Numbered from the stretch's first letter, positions 18,699-26,447 are shown. The stretch: 64,000 bases of DNA from Bacteroidales bacterium (GCA_016293845.1 JAEDDH010000017.1:19717-83716); one strand, 5' to 3'. Notes: generated by a model from the sequence alone, not told the origin. Numbers and translations are program-made.

Positions 18699-18792
18699 AA
18701 CGCCTTTCAATATGTAGTTGCCCGCCGGCTGAAATACAGTTCGGCGATGCAAGGGCAAAGGTACGGAGAATTTTTGGGGATTGCAAAAAAAG
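18699..18792. repeat. 94-bp direct repeat, copy A
   Basis: It is 94 bp long and differs from copy B (20032-20125) at four bases. It contains a minus-strand promoter (18756-18787) and a leader hairpin (CGCCG...CGGCG around an inner CTG/CAG, near 18724-18748). It lies between the SMEK operon and the YhcG gene. Confidence 0.9.
18756..18787 (-). promoter_or_regulatory. Promoter of the ABC-3C/McrB operon, inside repeat A
   Basis: Minus strand TTTG (18787-18784), 20-base spacer, TACCTTTG (18763-18756): a full consensus match. Transcription would give a leader of about 85 nt before the SMEK ATG. Confidence 0.75.
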
Positions 18793-18793
18793 A

Positions 18794-18825
18794 TTTGATA
18801 AGGAATGGAAATTTGTTTATCTTTG
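18794..18825 (+). promoter_or_regulatory. Promoter of the YhcG/DUF1016 gene
   Basis: TTTG (18794-18797), 20-base spacer, TATCTTTG (18818-18825). It supports the ATG at 18843 as start and rules out upstream in-frame ATGs that lie before the promoter. Confidence 0.75.
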
Positions 18826-18842
18826 CGGAAAACGAAAAGATT

Positions 18843-19886
18843 ATGGACACACCAAATGCAACCCCTGATAATATCAAAACACTTGTTGCCGATGTAAAGA
18901 ATATTGTAAGCGATGGTCTTAAAACGGCATACGCCGATGTCAGCAAGGTGATGATTCTCACATATTGGAAAGTTGGCAGACGTATCGTTGAGGAAGAACA
19001 ACACGGCGAAAAACGTGCTGAATATGGCAAAAAACTTTTGCAAATGCTTGCGGAAGAATTGTCAAAAGATTTTGCAGATGGTTATTCTGACCGTGATTTG
19101 CGAAATTATCGACAGTTGTATTTGTGTTTCAACGATTTAGAGATTTGGTACGCGCGCGTACCAAATCTTACGTGGACACATTATAGGGCTCTCCTTAGAG
19201 TTAAGGACGAAGACGCACGATATTGGTATCTAAAAGAATCGTCAACAGCTATGTGGAGCACACGCACTCTTGACCGCAATATCGGCTCACAATATTATTA
19301 CCGTCTTTTGCAATCTCCGAAAAAAGACAATGTTATCGCTGAAATGCAGCAAAAAACGGCTGAGTTTCAATCCGACAAACTCGAATTTATCAAAAGTCCC
19401 GTAGTCGCGGAATTTTTGCAACTGAAACCTAATTCTGATTTTACAGAAACCAAACTTGAAAGGGCGATTATTGCGCATTTGAAGGAGTTTTTATTGGAAT
19501 TAGGGCGTGGATTTGCTTTTTTGAATGAGCAATATCATATTTCAACTCAAACCGGCGACTATTATATCGACCTTGTATTCTACAATGTGGTTTTGAAGTG
19601 TTACTTCCTGATCGACTTAAAAACCACCACTATAACACATCAAGACATAGGACAGATGGATATGTATATCCGTATGTTTGACGATTTGAAGCGTACCGAG
19701 GGCGACAACCCAACGATAGGACTTTTGCTCTGCGCTGAAACAGACAAGGATATAGCGCGTTATTCTATTCTCAACGACAGCAAACAACTTTTTGCCGCAA
19801 AGTACCTGACATTTATGCCGACTAAGGAAGAACTCTTGCGCGAAATAACGCAACAAAAAGAGTTGTTCTATCAGAATGAGAGTTAA
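18843..19886 (+). CDS. YhcG/DUF1016 family PD-(D/E)XK nuclease
   Basis: A 347-residue protein from the ATG chosen by the promoter (MDTPNATPDN). The N-terminal DUF1016_N part has MILTYWKVGRRIVEEEQ and GYSDRDLRNYRQLY. The C-terminal nuclease domain has DYYIDLVFYNVVLKCYFLIDLK, with the D...DLK catalytic pattern (near residue 240-260). Family members are linked to restriction and RNA/DNA processing but are poorly characterised. It is divergent from the ABC-3C operon and framed by the 94-bp repeats, so it may be a separate mobile cassette. Confidence 0.88.
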   Translation: MDTPNATPDNIKTLVADVKNIVSDGLKTAYADVSKVMILTYWKVGRRIVEEEQHGEKRAEYGKKLLQMLAEELSKDFADGYSDRDLRNYRQLYLCFNDLEIWYARVPNLTWTHYRALLRVKDEDARYWYLKESSTAMWSTRTLDRNIGSQYYYRLLQSPKKDNVIAEMQQKTAEFQSDKLEFIKSPVVAEFLQLKPNSDFTETKLERAIIAHLKEFLLELGRGFAFLNEQYHISTQTGDYYIDLVFYNVVLKCYFLIDLKTTTITHQDIGQMDMYIRMFDDLKRTEGDNPTIGLLLCAETDKDIARYSILNDSKQLFAAKYLTFMPTKEELLREITQQKELFYQNES

Positions 19887-19933
19887 CCAACGTAGCTGCA
19901 TTACGTTAGAATTCGCAGATGTGCGACCATGTT

Positions 19934-19957
19934 AATTTGTCAGATGTCTGACAAATT
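19934..19957. promoter_or_regulatory. 24-bp palindrome downstream of the YhcG gene
   Basis: Two perfect 11-bp arms (AATTTGTCAGA and its complement) around a TG centre. The site is within the stretch transcribed leftwards from repeat B. It could be an operator, a hairpin at an RNA end, or a recombination site; nothing decides between these. Confidence 0.5.
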
Positions 19958-20031
19958 GGATAAAGGAGATAGATTATTTCTCATATTGTCGAGGTTTGGA
20001 CGGCTGTATCCTTGTCATAATGCACCTAATA

Positions 20032-20125
20032 AACGCCTTTCAATATGCACTTCCCCGCCGGCTGAAATACAGGTCGGCGATGCAAGGGCAAAGGTACGGA
20101 GAATTTTTGGGGATTGCAAAAAAAG
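20032..20125. repeat. 94-bp direct repeat, copy B
   Basis: Matches copy A at 90 of 94 bases, including the minus-strand promoter (TTTG 20120-20117, N20, TACCTTTG 20096-20089) and the CGCCG/CGGCG hairpin. Its leftward transcript would run towards the 3' end of the YhcG gene. The rest of 19887-20160 holds the 24-bp palindrome and no convincing gene; short ORFs through the element look spurious. Confidence 0.9.
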
Positions 20126-20136
20126 TTCTACTTTTG
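20106..20136 (+). promoter_or_regulatory. Promoter of the membrane-protein gene, overlapping repeat B
   Basis: TTTG (20106-20109), 19-base spacer, TACTTTTG (20129-20136). It sits 24 bases before the ATG at 20161 and makes the repeat a divergent promoter region. Confidence 0.65.
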
Positions 20137-20160
20137 CCACCGGAAAAACAAAAATCAAAA

Positions 20161-20609
20161 TGAAGAGACTTTACGCATTTATAGAAAAACATTTCGATAT
20201 AATTGAAACCATTTTGGCAGTGGCTATTATGGTGTCGCTATTTTTGGTAACGCAACTTGTGCCATATTCGCTGCAAATCACGTTCGGTATACTCATTGCC
20301 GCCGCGGTGCTCTATTGGATAATGGCTGTGAGGCCGTTTGAAAAAAAAGTTTCGATTTTTAGAAACTTTACACGGCGCGTGGTGTGGAGTTCGTATATGA
20401 TGTGGGCATTGTCGCTGCTTATGAAACTTGGTTTTGAACAAGACGTAGACACTGATACACTGTTTATTATCACAATGTCAGTGCTTGGCGTGGGATTAAT
20501 CTGCATCCTGCTCAAAAGATTCAAACTCGGCGAAAAAGACCATTTTATGCCGATGTTTGCTAAAACATTGATATTCATATTGATATTGGCTTGGCTGATG
20601 TCGTTTTAA
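20161..20609 (+). CDS. Four-helix membrane protein, unknown function
   Basis: A 148-residue protein from the ATG at 20161 (MKRLYAFIEKHFDIIETIL). I see four hydrophobic helices (about 18-35, 38-55, 75-95 and 100-120) plus a hydrophobic C-terminus. Longer in-frame starts run back into the repeat element and are not credible, since the promoter lies downstream of them. I do not recognise the family. The U32 peptidase gene follows 12 bases later. Confidence 0.6.
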
Positions 20610-20621
20610 AAATATAGGGAA

Positions 20622-21848
20622 ATGATAGAGATAATGTCGCCGGTGGGCAGTTTCGAGTCGCTTGCATCTGCAATTCAGGCAGGGGCTGGCTCGGTTTACT
20701 TTGGCCTCGGAAAACTTAATATGCGTGCGGGAAGTACCGTAAACTTTACCGAAGAGGACCTCGAAAGTATTGTGTCGCTATGTCAGGAACACGGTGTAAA
20801 AACCTACCTCGCCGTCAACACCATTATGTACGACACCGACATTGCCGAAATGCACCGCATTATCGACCTTGCCAAACAAAAACATATCACTGCAATAATT
20901 GCTTCTGATACAGCCGTTTTGGAATACGCATTAAAACAATGTGTTGAAATTCACGCATCCACACAATTAAATATCAGCAACATCGAGGCTGTAAAATTCT
21001 TTTCAAAATATTGCGACGTAATGGTTCTTGCCCGAGAACTCACTCTCGACAAGGTTGCCTACATTCATCAACAAATCAAAGAACAGAATATCCGCGGACC
21101 TAAGGGCGAACTTGTACGCATAGAGATGTTTGTGCACGGGGCGTTGTGTATGGCTGTTTCGGGCAAATGCTACCTGAGCCTTCACGAACTCGGACGCAGT
21201 GCCAACCGTGGAGCGTGCTTGCAAGTGTGTCGCCGAGCCTACACCGTTAAAGACCGCGAATCTGATATCGAACTCGACGTTGAAAACGAGTACATAATGT
21301 CGCCCAAAGACCTCTGCACCATTGGTTTTATCGACAAGATACTTGCCGCCGGAGTGGAAGTGTTGAAAATAGAAGGACGCGCCCGTCCGCCCGAGTATGT
21401 AAAACTCGTTACCGAGGTATATCACGAGGCAGTTAAAGCGGTAGAAGAAGGCAGTTTCTCCGCCAAAAAAGCTGAAAAATGGAAGGAGCGTCTCTCGGAA
21501 GTGTTCAACCGTGGATTTTGGGATGGATACTATCTGGGGCAGCGTCTCGGCGAATGGAACAATATGCACGGTTCAAAAGCCAAGTATCACAAAGAGTTTG
21601 TGGGCACGGTAAACAACTTTTTCAGTCGTTTGAGCGTAGCCGAAATTTACATCAACAGCGGCGAAATCTCCGTTGGCGAGCGAGTATTGATAATAGGACC
21701 CACCACCGGCACAATAGATATGACCATCAGTGAAATCCGTTTCGACGACCGCAAGTCCGACACCGCCGTCAAAGGCGACGTAATCTCCATCCCCGTACCA
21801 GAGAAAGTAAGGCGCAGCGACAAGCTGTATGTGTTGGTAGAGAATTAA
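20622..21848 (+). CDS. Peptidase U32 family protein (TrhP/YegQ-like)
   Basis: A 408-residue protein. It carries the full U32 signature EMFVHGALCMAVSGKCYLS (near residue 168-186) and downstream cysteines (GACLQVCRR). Members such as TrhP/YegQ act in tRNA 5-hydroxyuridine formation rather than proteolysis, and the C-terminal beta-barrel-like region here (GERVLIIGPTTG) fits that group. Which U32 subgroup it belongs to is not certain. Confidence 0.88.
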   Translation: MIEIMSPVGSFESLASAIQAGAGSVYFGLGKLNMRAGSTVNFTEEDLESIVSLCQEHGVKTYLAVNTIMYDTDIAEMHRIIDLAKQKHITAIIASDTAVLEYALKQCVEIHASTQLNISNIEAVKFFSKYCDVMVLARELTLDKVAYIHQQIKEQNIRGPKGELVRIEMFVHGALCMAVSGKCYLSLHELGRSANRGACLQVCRRAYTVKDRESDIELDVENEYIMSPKDLCTIGFIDKILAAGVEVLKIEGRARPPEYVKLVTEVYHEAVKAVEEGSFSAKKAEKWKERLSEVFNRGFWDGYYLGQRLGEWNNMHGSKAKYHKEFVGTVNNFFSRLSVAEIYINSGEISVGERVLIIGPTTGTIDMTISEIRFDDRKSDTAVKGDVISIPVPEKVRRSDKLYVLVEN

Positions 21849-21866
21849 TTTATTTTACTACCTTTG
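21834..21866 (+). promoter_or_regulatory. Promoter of ahcY
   Basis: TTG (21834-21836), 22-base spacer, TACCTTTG (21859-21866), 26 bases before the ATG. Confidence 0.55.
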
Positions 21867-21892
21867 CCCCATCATTAAAAATAAAAATAAAT

Positions 21893-23308
21893 ATGGAAAA
21901 TTTCGACAACACCCTCCCCTATAAGGTTAAAGATATGGCTCTTGCCGCTTGGGGACGCAAAGAGATAGAACTTGCCGAGGCCGAAATGCCCGGACTTATG
22001 GCTTTGCGCAAAAAATACGCCGCCCAGCAGCCTCTCAAAGGCGCTAAAATTATGGGCTCGCTTCATATGACCGTTCAAACAGCAGTCCTGATCGAAACCC
22101 TCACTGCACTTGGCGCACAGGTACGATGGGCAAGTTGCAACATTTTCTCAACCCAAGACCACGCAGCGGCTGCAATAGCACAAGGCGGAGTACCCGTGTT
22201 TGCTTGGAAAGGCGAAAGTCTCGAAGAATATTGGTGGTGCACCGAGCAGGCTCTCACATTCGGCGACGGCGTTGGTCCCGACCTGATTGTTGACGACGGT
22301 GGCGACGCTACTCTGATGCTTCACCTTGGCGTTGACGCTGAGAATAATCCCAAAATGCTCGACACTCTTCCCAAAGGCGAAGATGCCGTGCAACTTTACA
22401 AACGCTTGAAATTCAACCTCGGCATCGACCCGCAAAAATTCCACAAACTTATAAAGAACGTTCGCGGAGTATCAGAGGAGACCACCACAGGCGTTCACCG
22501 TCTGTATCAGATGTTTGAGGCAGGCACTCTCCGTTTCCCCGCCATCAACGTAAACGACTCGGTAACCAAGAGCAAATTCGACAACCTCTACGGCTGCCGC
22601 GAATCGCTCGCCGACGGTATCAAACGCGCCACCGACATTATGATTGCCGGCAAAGTAGCAGTAGTTTGCGGCTACGGCGACGTTGGCAAGGGCTGCGCAC
22701 GCAGTATGCGCGGATTTGGTGCAAGAGTAGTGGTTACCGAAGTTGACCCCATCTGCGCACTCCAAGCCGCTATGGAAGGTTTTGAGGTGGTAACAGTAGA
22801 AGACGCTCTCCCATACGGCGACATTTACGTAACCTGCACAGGCAACTGCGACATCATCACAGCCGAACACATGACCGCTATGAAAGACAAGGCAATTGTC
22901 TGCAACATAGGTCATTTCGACAACGAAATTCAAGTATCCGACCTCGAAAAAATCAAAGGCATCAAAAAAATCAACATCAAACCTCAGGTAGACCAATACA
23001 TCTTCCCCGACGGACACTCGATTATCCTCCTTGCCGAAGGACGTCTTGTAAACCTCGGATGCGCCACAGGTCACCCCTCGTTTGTAATGAGCAACTCGTT
23101 TACAAATCAAACCCTCGCTCAGTTGGATCTTTGGACCAAGAAATACGAAACAGGCGTTTACCGCTTGCCAAAATATCTCGACGAGGAAGTTGCCCGCCTC
23201 CACCTCGACCACGTAGGAGCCAAACTCACCAAACTTTCGCAAAAACAAGCCGACTACATCGGCGTTCACGTTGAAGGACCCTACAAGGCTGAGCATTATA
23301 GATACTAA
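21893..23308 (+). CDS. ahcY: Adenosylhomocysteinase
   Basis: A 471-residue enzyme that splits S-adenosylhomocysteine into adenosine and homocysteine, clearing the by-product of methylation. Seen are GSLHMTVQTAVLIETL (substrate domain, near 45), NLYGCRESLADGIKR, the NAD loop GYGDVGKGCA (near 260), and the C-terminal HLDHVGAKLTKL...GPYKAEHYRY. The length fits the family. It is a single gene with its own promoter and terminator. Confidence 0.96.
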   Translation: MENFDNTLPYKVKDMALAAWGRKEIELAEAEMPGLMALRKKYAAQQPLKGAKIMGSLHMTVQTAVLIETLTALGAQVRWASCNIFSTQDHAAAAIAQGGVPVFAWKGESLEEYWWCTEQALTFGDGVGPDLIVDDGGDATLMLHLGVDAENNPKMLDTLPKGEDAVQLYKRLKFNLGIDPQKFHKLIKNVRGVSEETTTGVHRLYQMFEAGTLRFPAINVNDSVTKSKFDNLYGCRESLADGIKRATDIMIAGKVAVVCGYGDVGKGCARSMRGFGARVVVTEVDPICALQAAMEGFEVVTVEDALPYGDIYVTCTGNCDIITAEHMTAMKDKAIVCNIGHFDNEIQVSDLEKIKGIKKINIKPQVDQYIFPDGHSIILLAEGRLVNLGCATGHPSFVMSNSFTNQTLAQLDLWTKKYETGVYRLPKYLDEEVARLHLDHVGAKLTKLSQKQADYIGVHVEGPYKAEHYRY

Positions 23309-23321
23309 ACAATTACACAAT

Positions 23322-23358
23322 AAAAAACGGATAGCAAACATTTGCTGTCCGTTTTTTT
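23322..23358 (+). terminator. Terminator of ahcY
   Basis: AAAAAACGGATAGCA, an AACATT loop, then TGCTGTCCG and seven Ts (one G-T pair). Confidence 0.85.
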
Positions 23359-23413
23359 ATATTTCAACCGCAAAAATCAAATAACCATTTTTAAAAATTT
23401 CACGTTATAATAA

Positions 23414-23463
23414 TTGCATTTGTAATACAAATGATATATATTTGCAATTTATTGTAGTACAAT
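23414..23463 (+). promoter_or_regulatory. Toxin-antitoxin promoter with two operator palindromes
   Basis: TTG (23414-23416), 20-base spacer, TATATTTG (23437-23444). The palindrome CATTTGTAATACAAATG (23417-23433) fills the spacer, and ATTGTAGTACAAT (23451-23463) lies at the transcript start. Both share the core TTGTANTACAA with centres 32 bp apart, which is three helical turns. This fits autoregulation by the antitoxin. Confidence 0.65.
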
Positions 23464-23477
23464 TAATCGTAAAAATT

Positions 23478-23732
23478 ATGGCAACAGCAGCAATCAGAAA
23501 ACCCGTATCATTTAGATTAAAAGCCGACCTTATAGAAGAACTCAAAATTAAGGCTGCCCGAACAAACCGTTCGTTAAATAATTATGTTGAGAGTGTGCTT
23601 CTCGACGATGTTTACGATGAGCCCAACGAAGTAACTAAAGCGGCCATTGAAGAAGTAATGTCGGGTAAAAATCCATCAAAAGAGTACACCAATATTGACG
23701 AAATGTTCAACGAGATACTAAACGAAGCATAA
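23478..23732 (+). CDS. Antitoxin of YafQ-type pair
   Basis: An 84-residue protein from the ATG at 23478 (MATAAIRKPVSFRLKADLI); an earlier in-frame ATG at 23442 lies on the -7 element and is rejected. The N-terminal KPVSFRLKADLIEELKIKA and RTNRSLNNYVESVL look like a ribbon-helix-helix DNA-binding region. The C-terminal part would neutralise the toxin. Its stop overlaps the toxin start (TAATG). Confidence 0.78.
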   Translation: MATAAIRKPVSFRLKADLIEELKIKAARTNRSLNNYVESVLLDDVYDEPNEVTKAAIEEVMSGKNPSKEYTNIDEMFNEILNEA

Positions 23733-24010
23733 TGAAGATTATTAAAACATCTACCCAATTCCGCAAGGACTTGAAACGTTACAAACACAAACCGTTGAAA
23801 TTACAAGCCTTGAAACAAATATTGGAAATGCTTGAATATGAAAAACCCATTCCATCAGAATGCCATCCCCATATGCTCAAAGGAGAATACAAAGGATGTA
23901 TGGAGTGCCATATAGAAGATGATTTCTTGATTATTTGGTTCGACGAAAAAAATAACGTAATTGAATTAGTTCGTTTAGGCACTCACTCTGAACTATTTAA
24001 GAATAATTAA
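23732..24010 (+). CDS. YafQ-family mRNA interferase toxin
   Basis: A 92-residue RelE/YafQ-fold protein. Features are TSTQFRKDLKRYKHK at the start, HMLKGEYKGCMECHIEDDFLIIW in the core (with the conserved HxLxGxxxGxxxxHI...DxLLIW pattern) and VRLGTHSELF at the end. YafQ-type toxins cut mRNA on the ribosome. It is coupled to the antitoxin by one-base overlap. Confidence 0.88.
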   Translation: MKIIKTSTQFRKDLKRYKHKPLKLQALKQILEMLEYEKPIPSECHPHMLKGEYKGCMECHIEDDFLIIWFDEKNNVIELVRLGTHSELFKNN

Positions 24011-24014
24011 ACCT

Positions 24015-24538
24015 ATGCACTGCAACAATTTAGACGAAGTACGCGCAAATATCGACCGGATAGATAGCGCAATAACAGCCCTCATAGCCGAAAGGGGCGA
24101 ATATGTGGCTCAGGCCGCTACCTTCAAAAAAAAAACGAGGAAGGCGTAAAAGACTCATCACGAGTAGAAAAAGTAATTCAAAAAGTGCGTTCCAAAGCCA
24201 AAACACTTGGCGCAGACCCCGATATGGTAGAAAAACTCTACCGACAAATGATAGCATCGTTTATCAAAAAAGAGATGGCAGAGTTTAACGAAAACCAACC
24301 GATAACACTCTTAGACAATATCCATCGCATTTTCACCACCCCAATGGGTGCACAGCGTATTGCCAAAAACCTTTTGCTACCAGCCGACACCGACCCTGTG
24401 GAATATTGCAAACAAAAAATTCAATCGCCCCTATGCACCATCACCCGCAACGGCAAAAACTATTACTGCACCATCGACGGCATCACAATCACAGTTAACG
24501 CTAAGAGTTACACGATTATAACTGCGCATAATATATAA
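24015..24538 (+). pseudogene. Chorismate mutase-DUF3781 fusion, frameshifted in an A10 run
   Basis: The ATG at 24015 opens a type II (AroQ) chorismate mutase start (LDEVRANIDRIDSAI, LIAERGEYV). The frame is lost in a run of ten As (24126-24135). The protein resumes in another frame as NEEGVKDSSRVEKVIQKV...YRQMIASFIKKEM, the AroQ second half, followed by a DUF3781-like domain (TPMGAQRIAKNLLL ... YTIITAH). One more A, or two fewer, restores one protein of about 174 residues. The run could be phase-variable, a sequencing error, or a dead gene. Confidence 0.72.
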
Positions 24539-24544
24539 TTCTAT

Positions 24545-25039
24545 ATGACATTTCTCTACCCTACTCCATCCCCCCTCTCCCCTATCCTCCTCTCATCCGA
24601 TGGCGAAGTACTTACAAATCTGCACTTTATACATTCAAGTGAGGCGGCTCTGGTGGAGAATGGTGGCACTTTGCCAATATTTAAGGATGTAACCAAGTGG
24701 TTAGATGATTATTTTTCGGGGAAAGTTCCGCATTATACACCTGAATATCAAATTAATAACGCAACTCCGTTTCGCAGAGAAGTTTTAGAAATATTGAAAA
24801 AAATTCCATACGGCGAAACAATCACTTACGGCGAAATAGCCAACAAAATCGCAAAAAATCACAATATTAACAAAATGTCGGCTCAGGCAGTTGGCGGTGC
24901 AGTGGGTTGGAATCCGATTGGAATAATTATACCTTGCCACAGAGTTTTAGGCGTTGGCAAAAAAATTACAGGTTACAGCGGAGGCATACACAACAAAATT
25001 GGTCTATTGAATATTGAGGGGATAGAATTTGCAAACTAA
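24545..25039 (+). CDS. ogt: Methylated-DNA-[protein]-cysteine S-methyltransferase
   Basis: A 164-residue suicide repair enzyme that takes alkyl groups from O6-alkylguanine. The active-site motif IPCHRVLG (near residue 129) and the DNA-binding helix (YGEIANKIA, MSAQAVGGAVGWNP) are present. It follows the broken chorismate mutase by six bases. The name ogt versus ada-C-like is a convention only. Confidence 0.92.
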   Translation: MTFLYPTPSPLSPILLSSDGEVLTNLHFIHSSEAALVENGGTLPIFKDVTKWLDDYFSGKVPHYTPEYQINNATPFRREVLEILKKIPYGETITYGEIANKIAKNHNINKMSAQAVGGAVGWNPIGIIIPCHRVLGVGKKITGYSGGIHNKIGLLNIEGIEFAN

Positions 25040-25053
25040 CTGAGATGGCAATT

Positions 25054-25092
25054 GTGTAAAAAAATTTTATAGTGTTGTAATTTTTTTTACAC
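25054..25092 (+). terminator. AT-rich hairpin after ogt
   Basis: GTGTAAAAAAATT pairs with AATTTTTTTTACAC (one bulge) around a 12-base loop. A likely terminator. Confidence 0.55.
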
Positions 25093-25205
25093 TTTTACAC
25101 TATTGCTAAAACCTCAAACTATTACTAATCAGCAAAATATTTATAATAGTACGCTCTGTAATGAATTAAAACGGTGTTACTATATTTTCACTTAAAGCAA
25201 CCAGT

Positions 25206-25891
25206 ATGAAAAAACTAACTTTACGATCAGCAACCATTATTATTTCCAGTACAATTGTACATAGGGCTCATGCTCAGGATTTTCTATACCTTATGCCCAG
25301 CAAAGAGATTGCCGAAACCGACGAAGACTTCTATTTCAAAGCCTACCAAATGGATAAGCAGACATTCGCCCTGTCAGACCGCAGTCGTACACTTTATCTT
25401 CAAGTACGCACCCTATCCGATAGCGTGGTTTGGAGCGAGAAATATCCATTAGTTTCGGGTCGTGCCAATGGACATATTTATATAGGTACCGATTGTCCTC
25501 AGGGTGAATACTTTATAAAGGTTATACGCAATCTTCGTTTACATCCGACAATACCCAAGCCATTCGTCCTAAGCGACTTGTTGATAGATAAATACAAGGC
25601 AAATCGTTCTATCGTAAATATGTTTGACACCATTAATGAATGTAGGCTCAATAATCCACACTATATCATTAATAATCAGTTTATTCAAACCTACAATTCA
25701 AGTAGAATCAAGTTCGACGAAAATGCTATTCTTTTGAGCAACCCGAAGTCATCACCGACGAAAACGGTAACGCAGAAATTCCCTTTGCCGCATCTGATGT
25801 CAACAGCGAGTTCATAGGTATTGTGGAAGTCATCGACGGAAACGGACTTATGGGATATCAGATATTTAATTGTAGAGTAATAAAGAAATAA
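25206..25891 (+). pseudogene. Remnant of a large secreted MG2/carboxypeptidase-regulatory-like protein
   Basis: It begins with a signal peptide (MKKLTLRSATIIISSTI...AHA) and a domain FLYLMPSKEIAETDEDFYFKA, like the N-terminus of large Bacteroidales macroglobulin-like surface proteins. The frame breaks near 25735. A short tail in another frame (EQPEVITDENGNAEIPF ... GIVEVIDGNGLMGYQ) matches a later region of such proteins, so most of the middle is missing. The combined reading ends at the TAA at 25889-25891. I regard it as a decayed gene with an internal deletion. Confidence 0.6.
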
Positions 25892-25925
25892 AGGCTTGAT
25901 TATCAAACAAAAAAAATTACAATAC

Positions 25926-25957
25926 AAAAAAAGCATCGGCATTTAACCGATGCTTTT
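25926..25957 (-). terminator. Terminator after tRNA-Arg (usable in both directions)
   Basis: AAGCATCGG and CCGATGCTT form a 9-bp stem around a seven-base loop with A/T runs on both sides. On the minus strand a seven-T run follows. Confidence 0.8.
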
Positions 25958-25968
25958 ATATTTTTTAA

Positions 25969-26045
25969 TGGTGACCCCGGCGGGATTCAAACCCACGACC
26001 TCAGGAACCGGAATCCTACGTTCTATTCAGCTAAACTACGGGGCC
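25969..26045 (-). tRNA. tRNA-Arg (anticodon CCG), CCA encoded
   Basis: Read on the minus strand, the acceptor stem GGCCCCG/CGGGGTC (one G-T pair), D arm, anticodon stem TAGGA/TCCTG with loop TTCCGGT, and T arm GTGGG-TTTGAAT-CCCGC all form. The discriminator is A and CCA is in the DNA. Anticodon CCG reads CGG codons. Confidence 0.95.
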
Positions 26046-26051
26046 TTTTAT

Positions 26052-26447
26052 CTATTCGCTTGGGCGCTCTATGAGTTCGATTGGAATTTTAAGGCAATCC
26101 TTGTAGCCCGATCCTTCATCAAACATATCTTCATCGTAAGTTTCGTAAATCCAATCGATATGAATGTCAGAGCCTTCTGCATGCAGTTTTTCTAACCGTA
26201 CCAATAGTTCGTAAACAGCCTTGTTTGATGCCGAAGATAATATCGAAAACTCAAATTCTATTTTTATTTCACCTTTCCATGTAGGGATAAGGGTGAGGAG
26301 TTTTTCGATAATAGGTGTGTAGAATTCTACCGCGTTTTCGGGAAACGAGGGGCCTTCGACCCTTACAAACCTCTTATCGCCGTCGATTATTATCGCCGGT
26401 GTATCATCAGAGGCTTCTATTGTTAGTTTGTTGTCTACGAGTTCCAT
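26052..26447 (-). CDS. SiaC-family regulatory phosphoprotein (DUF1987)
   Basis: A 131-residue protein with the DUF1987/SiaC core (VRVEGPSFPENAVEFYTPI near residue 28-46, then SSASNKAVYELL near 71). In Pseudomonas, SiaC is phosphorylated by SiaB and dephosphorylated by the PP2C-like SiaA, and activates a diguanylate cyclase. No SiaA/SiaB homologue is present in the window. It lies just upstream of the tRNA-Arg gene on the same strand. Confidence 0.82.
   Translation of the reverse strand: MELVDNKLTIEASDDTPAIIIDGDKRFVRVEGPSFPENAVEFYTPIIEKLLTLIPTWKGEIKIEFEFSILSSASNKAVYELLVRLEKLHAEGSDIHIDWIYETYDEDMFDEGSGYKDCLKIPIELIERPSE

Noticed and set aside
18747..18842. Longer start for the YhcG gene (MQGQRYGEF...)
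   Set aside because: These codons are upstream of the promoter at 18794-18825 and belong to repeat A.
20032..20160. N-terminal extension of the 20161 gene (ORF from 19929) through repeat B
   Set aside because: The extension is the translated repeat element, and the promoter at 20106-20136 lies inside it; the ATG at 20161 fits better.
22472..23341. 289-codon minus-strand ORF opposite ahcY
   Set aside because: It is a shadow of a highly conserved enzyme gene; composition is atypical for a protein.
25969..26045. tRNA-Arg as an integration site with an attached island
   Set aside because: No direct repeat of the tRNA 3' end and no integrase gene are present nearby.
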